NCBI GenBank assembly: GCA_005784505.1
Contig: VCAZ01000246.1
Span: 1-64,000 of the forward strand
Direction of reading: 5' to 3'
DNA from: Bagarius yarrelli
Lineage: Eukaryota > Chordata > Actinopteri > Siluriformes > Sisoridae
DNA length: 64,000 nt
In this document: piece after piece, positions 63,103-64,000 of the stretch
Numbering within the stretch: position 1 is the first letter of the stretch
Layout: each line of letters starts with the position of its first letter
Position numbers and translations under genes: made by a program
Notes under the pieces: model-generated
The model's input: only the letters and a program-made list of their open reading frames with translations
Told to the model about the DNA's origin: nothing
Databases searched by the model: none

Positions 63103-63225
63103 CACTGTTGTCATATCTGGAGGCAGCCACCCAATCTGATCTGTTCCATCAGCTTTATTTACAGAGAAGTCGTGCGGAGAAGCCGTTACAGGAAATTAAA
63201 ATGGGCTGTGCTTGACAAAAGAGAA

Positions 63226-63228
<3 letters not shown>

Positions 63229-63260
<32 letters not shown>

Positions 63261-63269
63261 TACACACAA

Positions 63270-63310
<41 letters not shown>

Positions 63311-63329
63311 CACACACAAACACACACAT
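63229..63329. repeat. (CA)n with CAAACA interruptions
   Basis: About 100 bp of CA with regular AAA interruptions. Confidence 0.95.
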
Positions 63330-63439
63330 TAAGTATGTTATTCAGGATTGTCCTTATCTTAAAGCTCATAAGCACCCAGTAAAATGAAAGTTTTCACACA
63401 CACAAAAACAATAAAAGCAGTAAAACCCAAGCCCACAGT

Positions 63440-64000
63440 TACACACTGTGCAAAAATGACACCCCACACCACACAACTCCACATTACACAAGAGTATACA
63501 CACCACACAACTCCACATTACACAAGAGTATACACACCACACAACTCCACACCAACAACTCCCATTACACAAAAGACTTACACAAGCACAAACGATACAC
63601 CACACAACTCCACATTACACAAGAGTATACACACCACACAACTCCACATTACACAAGAGTATACACACCACACAACTCCACATTACACAAGAGTATACAC
63701 ACCACACAACTCCACATTACACAAGAGTATACACACCACTCCACACACAAGAGTACCACACACAATCTTACAACAAGAGTATACACACCACACATCTCCA
63801 CATTACACAAGAGTATACACACCACACAACTCCACATTACACAAGAGTATACACACACACTCCACATTACAACACACGACACAACAAGAAGTCCACATTA
63901 CACAACACAACTCCACATTACACAGAGTATACACAAACACACAGCTCACACATTACCAAGAGTATACAACCAACACAACTCCACATTACACAAGAGTATA
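63440..64000. repeat. 34-bp tandem array, runs off the window
   Basis: Unit: ACACAAGAGTATACACACC then ACACAACTCCACATT, at least 14-16 copies with some scrambled units. It continues past the right edge. Probably grew from the neighbouring CA tracts. Confidence 0.93.

Noticed and set aside
63440..64000. CRISPR-like array at the right edge
   Set aside because: Contiguous 34-bp tandem repeat without spacers.

Overview
The window is vertebrate, almost certainly teleost, genomic DNA. It holds one recognisable host gene, a Krueppel-like zinc-finger gene of the KLF7 type, split into four coding exons on the minus strand. The fish assignment rests on the density of (CA)n/(CT)n/(CTAT)n microsatellites, several fish-type tRNA-derived SINE families, L2-clade LINEs with a fish-type 3' end, and traces of hAT-like and RTE-like elements. 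A catfish or other ostariophysan is possible, but the sequence alone does not decide the species.

Layout. 1-2.5 kb: 3' flank and 3' UTR of klf7, with a degenerate AT-rich repeat and a GC-rich local duplication. 2,494-18,940 (minus): klf7 itself, with coding exons at 18,839-18,940, 6,479-7,007, 4,250-4,374 and 2,494-2,545. Joined, they encode about 268 residues ending in three C2H2 fingers. Exon 3 is 125 bp rather than the 124 bp the frame needs; one extra A breaks the frame inside finger 2, which may be a real mutation or a consensus error. 18.86-19.44 kb: CpG-rich promoter region. 19.5-64 kb: about 45 kb upstream of klf7 with no convincing protein-coding gene. It consists of transposon remnants, satellites and islands of non-repetitive sequence that read like candidate regulatory elements.

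Mobile DNA. Present are a 5'-truncated, frameshifted L2-clade LINE (26.5-29.5 kb); the 3' end of a second L2-type LINE (36.4-37.1 kb, minus) whose tail matches that of a dispersed tRNA-SINE family; two RTE-like LINE 3' ends (33.6-34.2 and 45.9-46.3 kb); a decayed Rex/CR1-like fragment (24.0 kb); two roughly 1-kb copies of a non-autonomous hAT-like element (16.3 and 60.3 kb); and several SINE copies.

Satellites. Three arrays stand out: a roughly 3.7-kb, 35-bp array at 42.3-45.9 kb whose unit is itself a piece of the adjacent LINE reading frame; a roughly 1.5-kb, 16-bp array at 47.5-49.0 kb that is nearly G-less on + and so G-rich on -; and a 34-bp array running off the right edge. A 60-bp-arm inverted repeat bounded by CA/GT tracts lies at 39.2-39.6 kb.

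How it fits together: the window looks like a transcription-factor locus plus its gene-poor 5' flank. No operon, phage, CRISPR or biosynthetic system is present. The most interesting signals are the (TG)n tract in place of a polypyrimidine tract at the exon 3 acceptor, the exon 3 frame break, the LINE-derived satellite, and short transcription-factor-site clusters. Statements about conservation are judgements by eye; no alignment was run.
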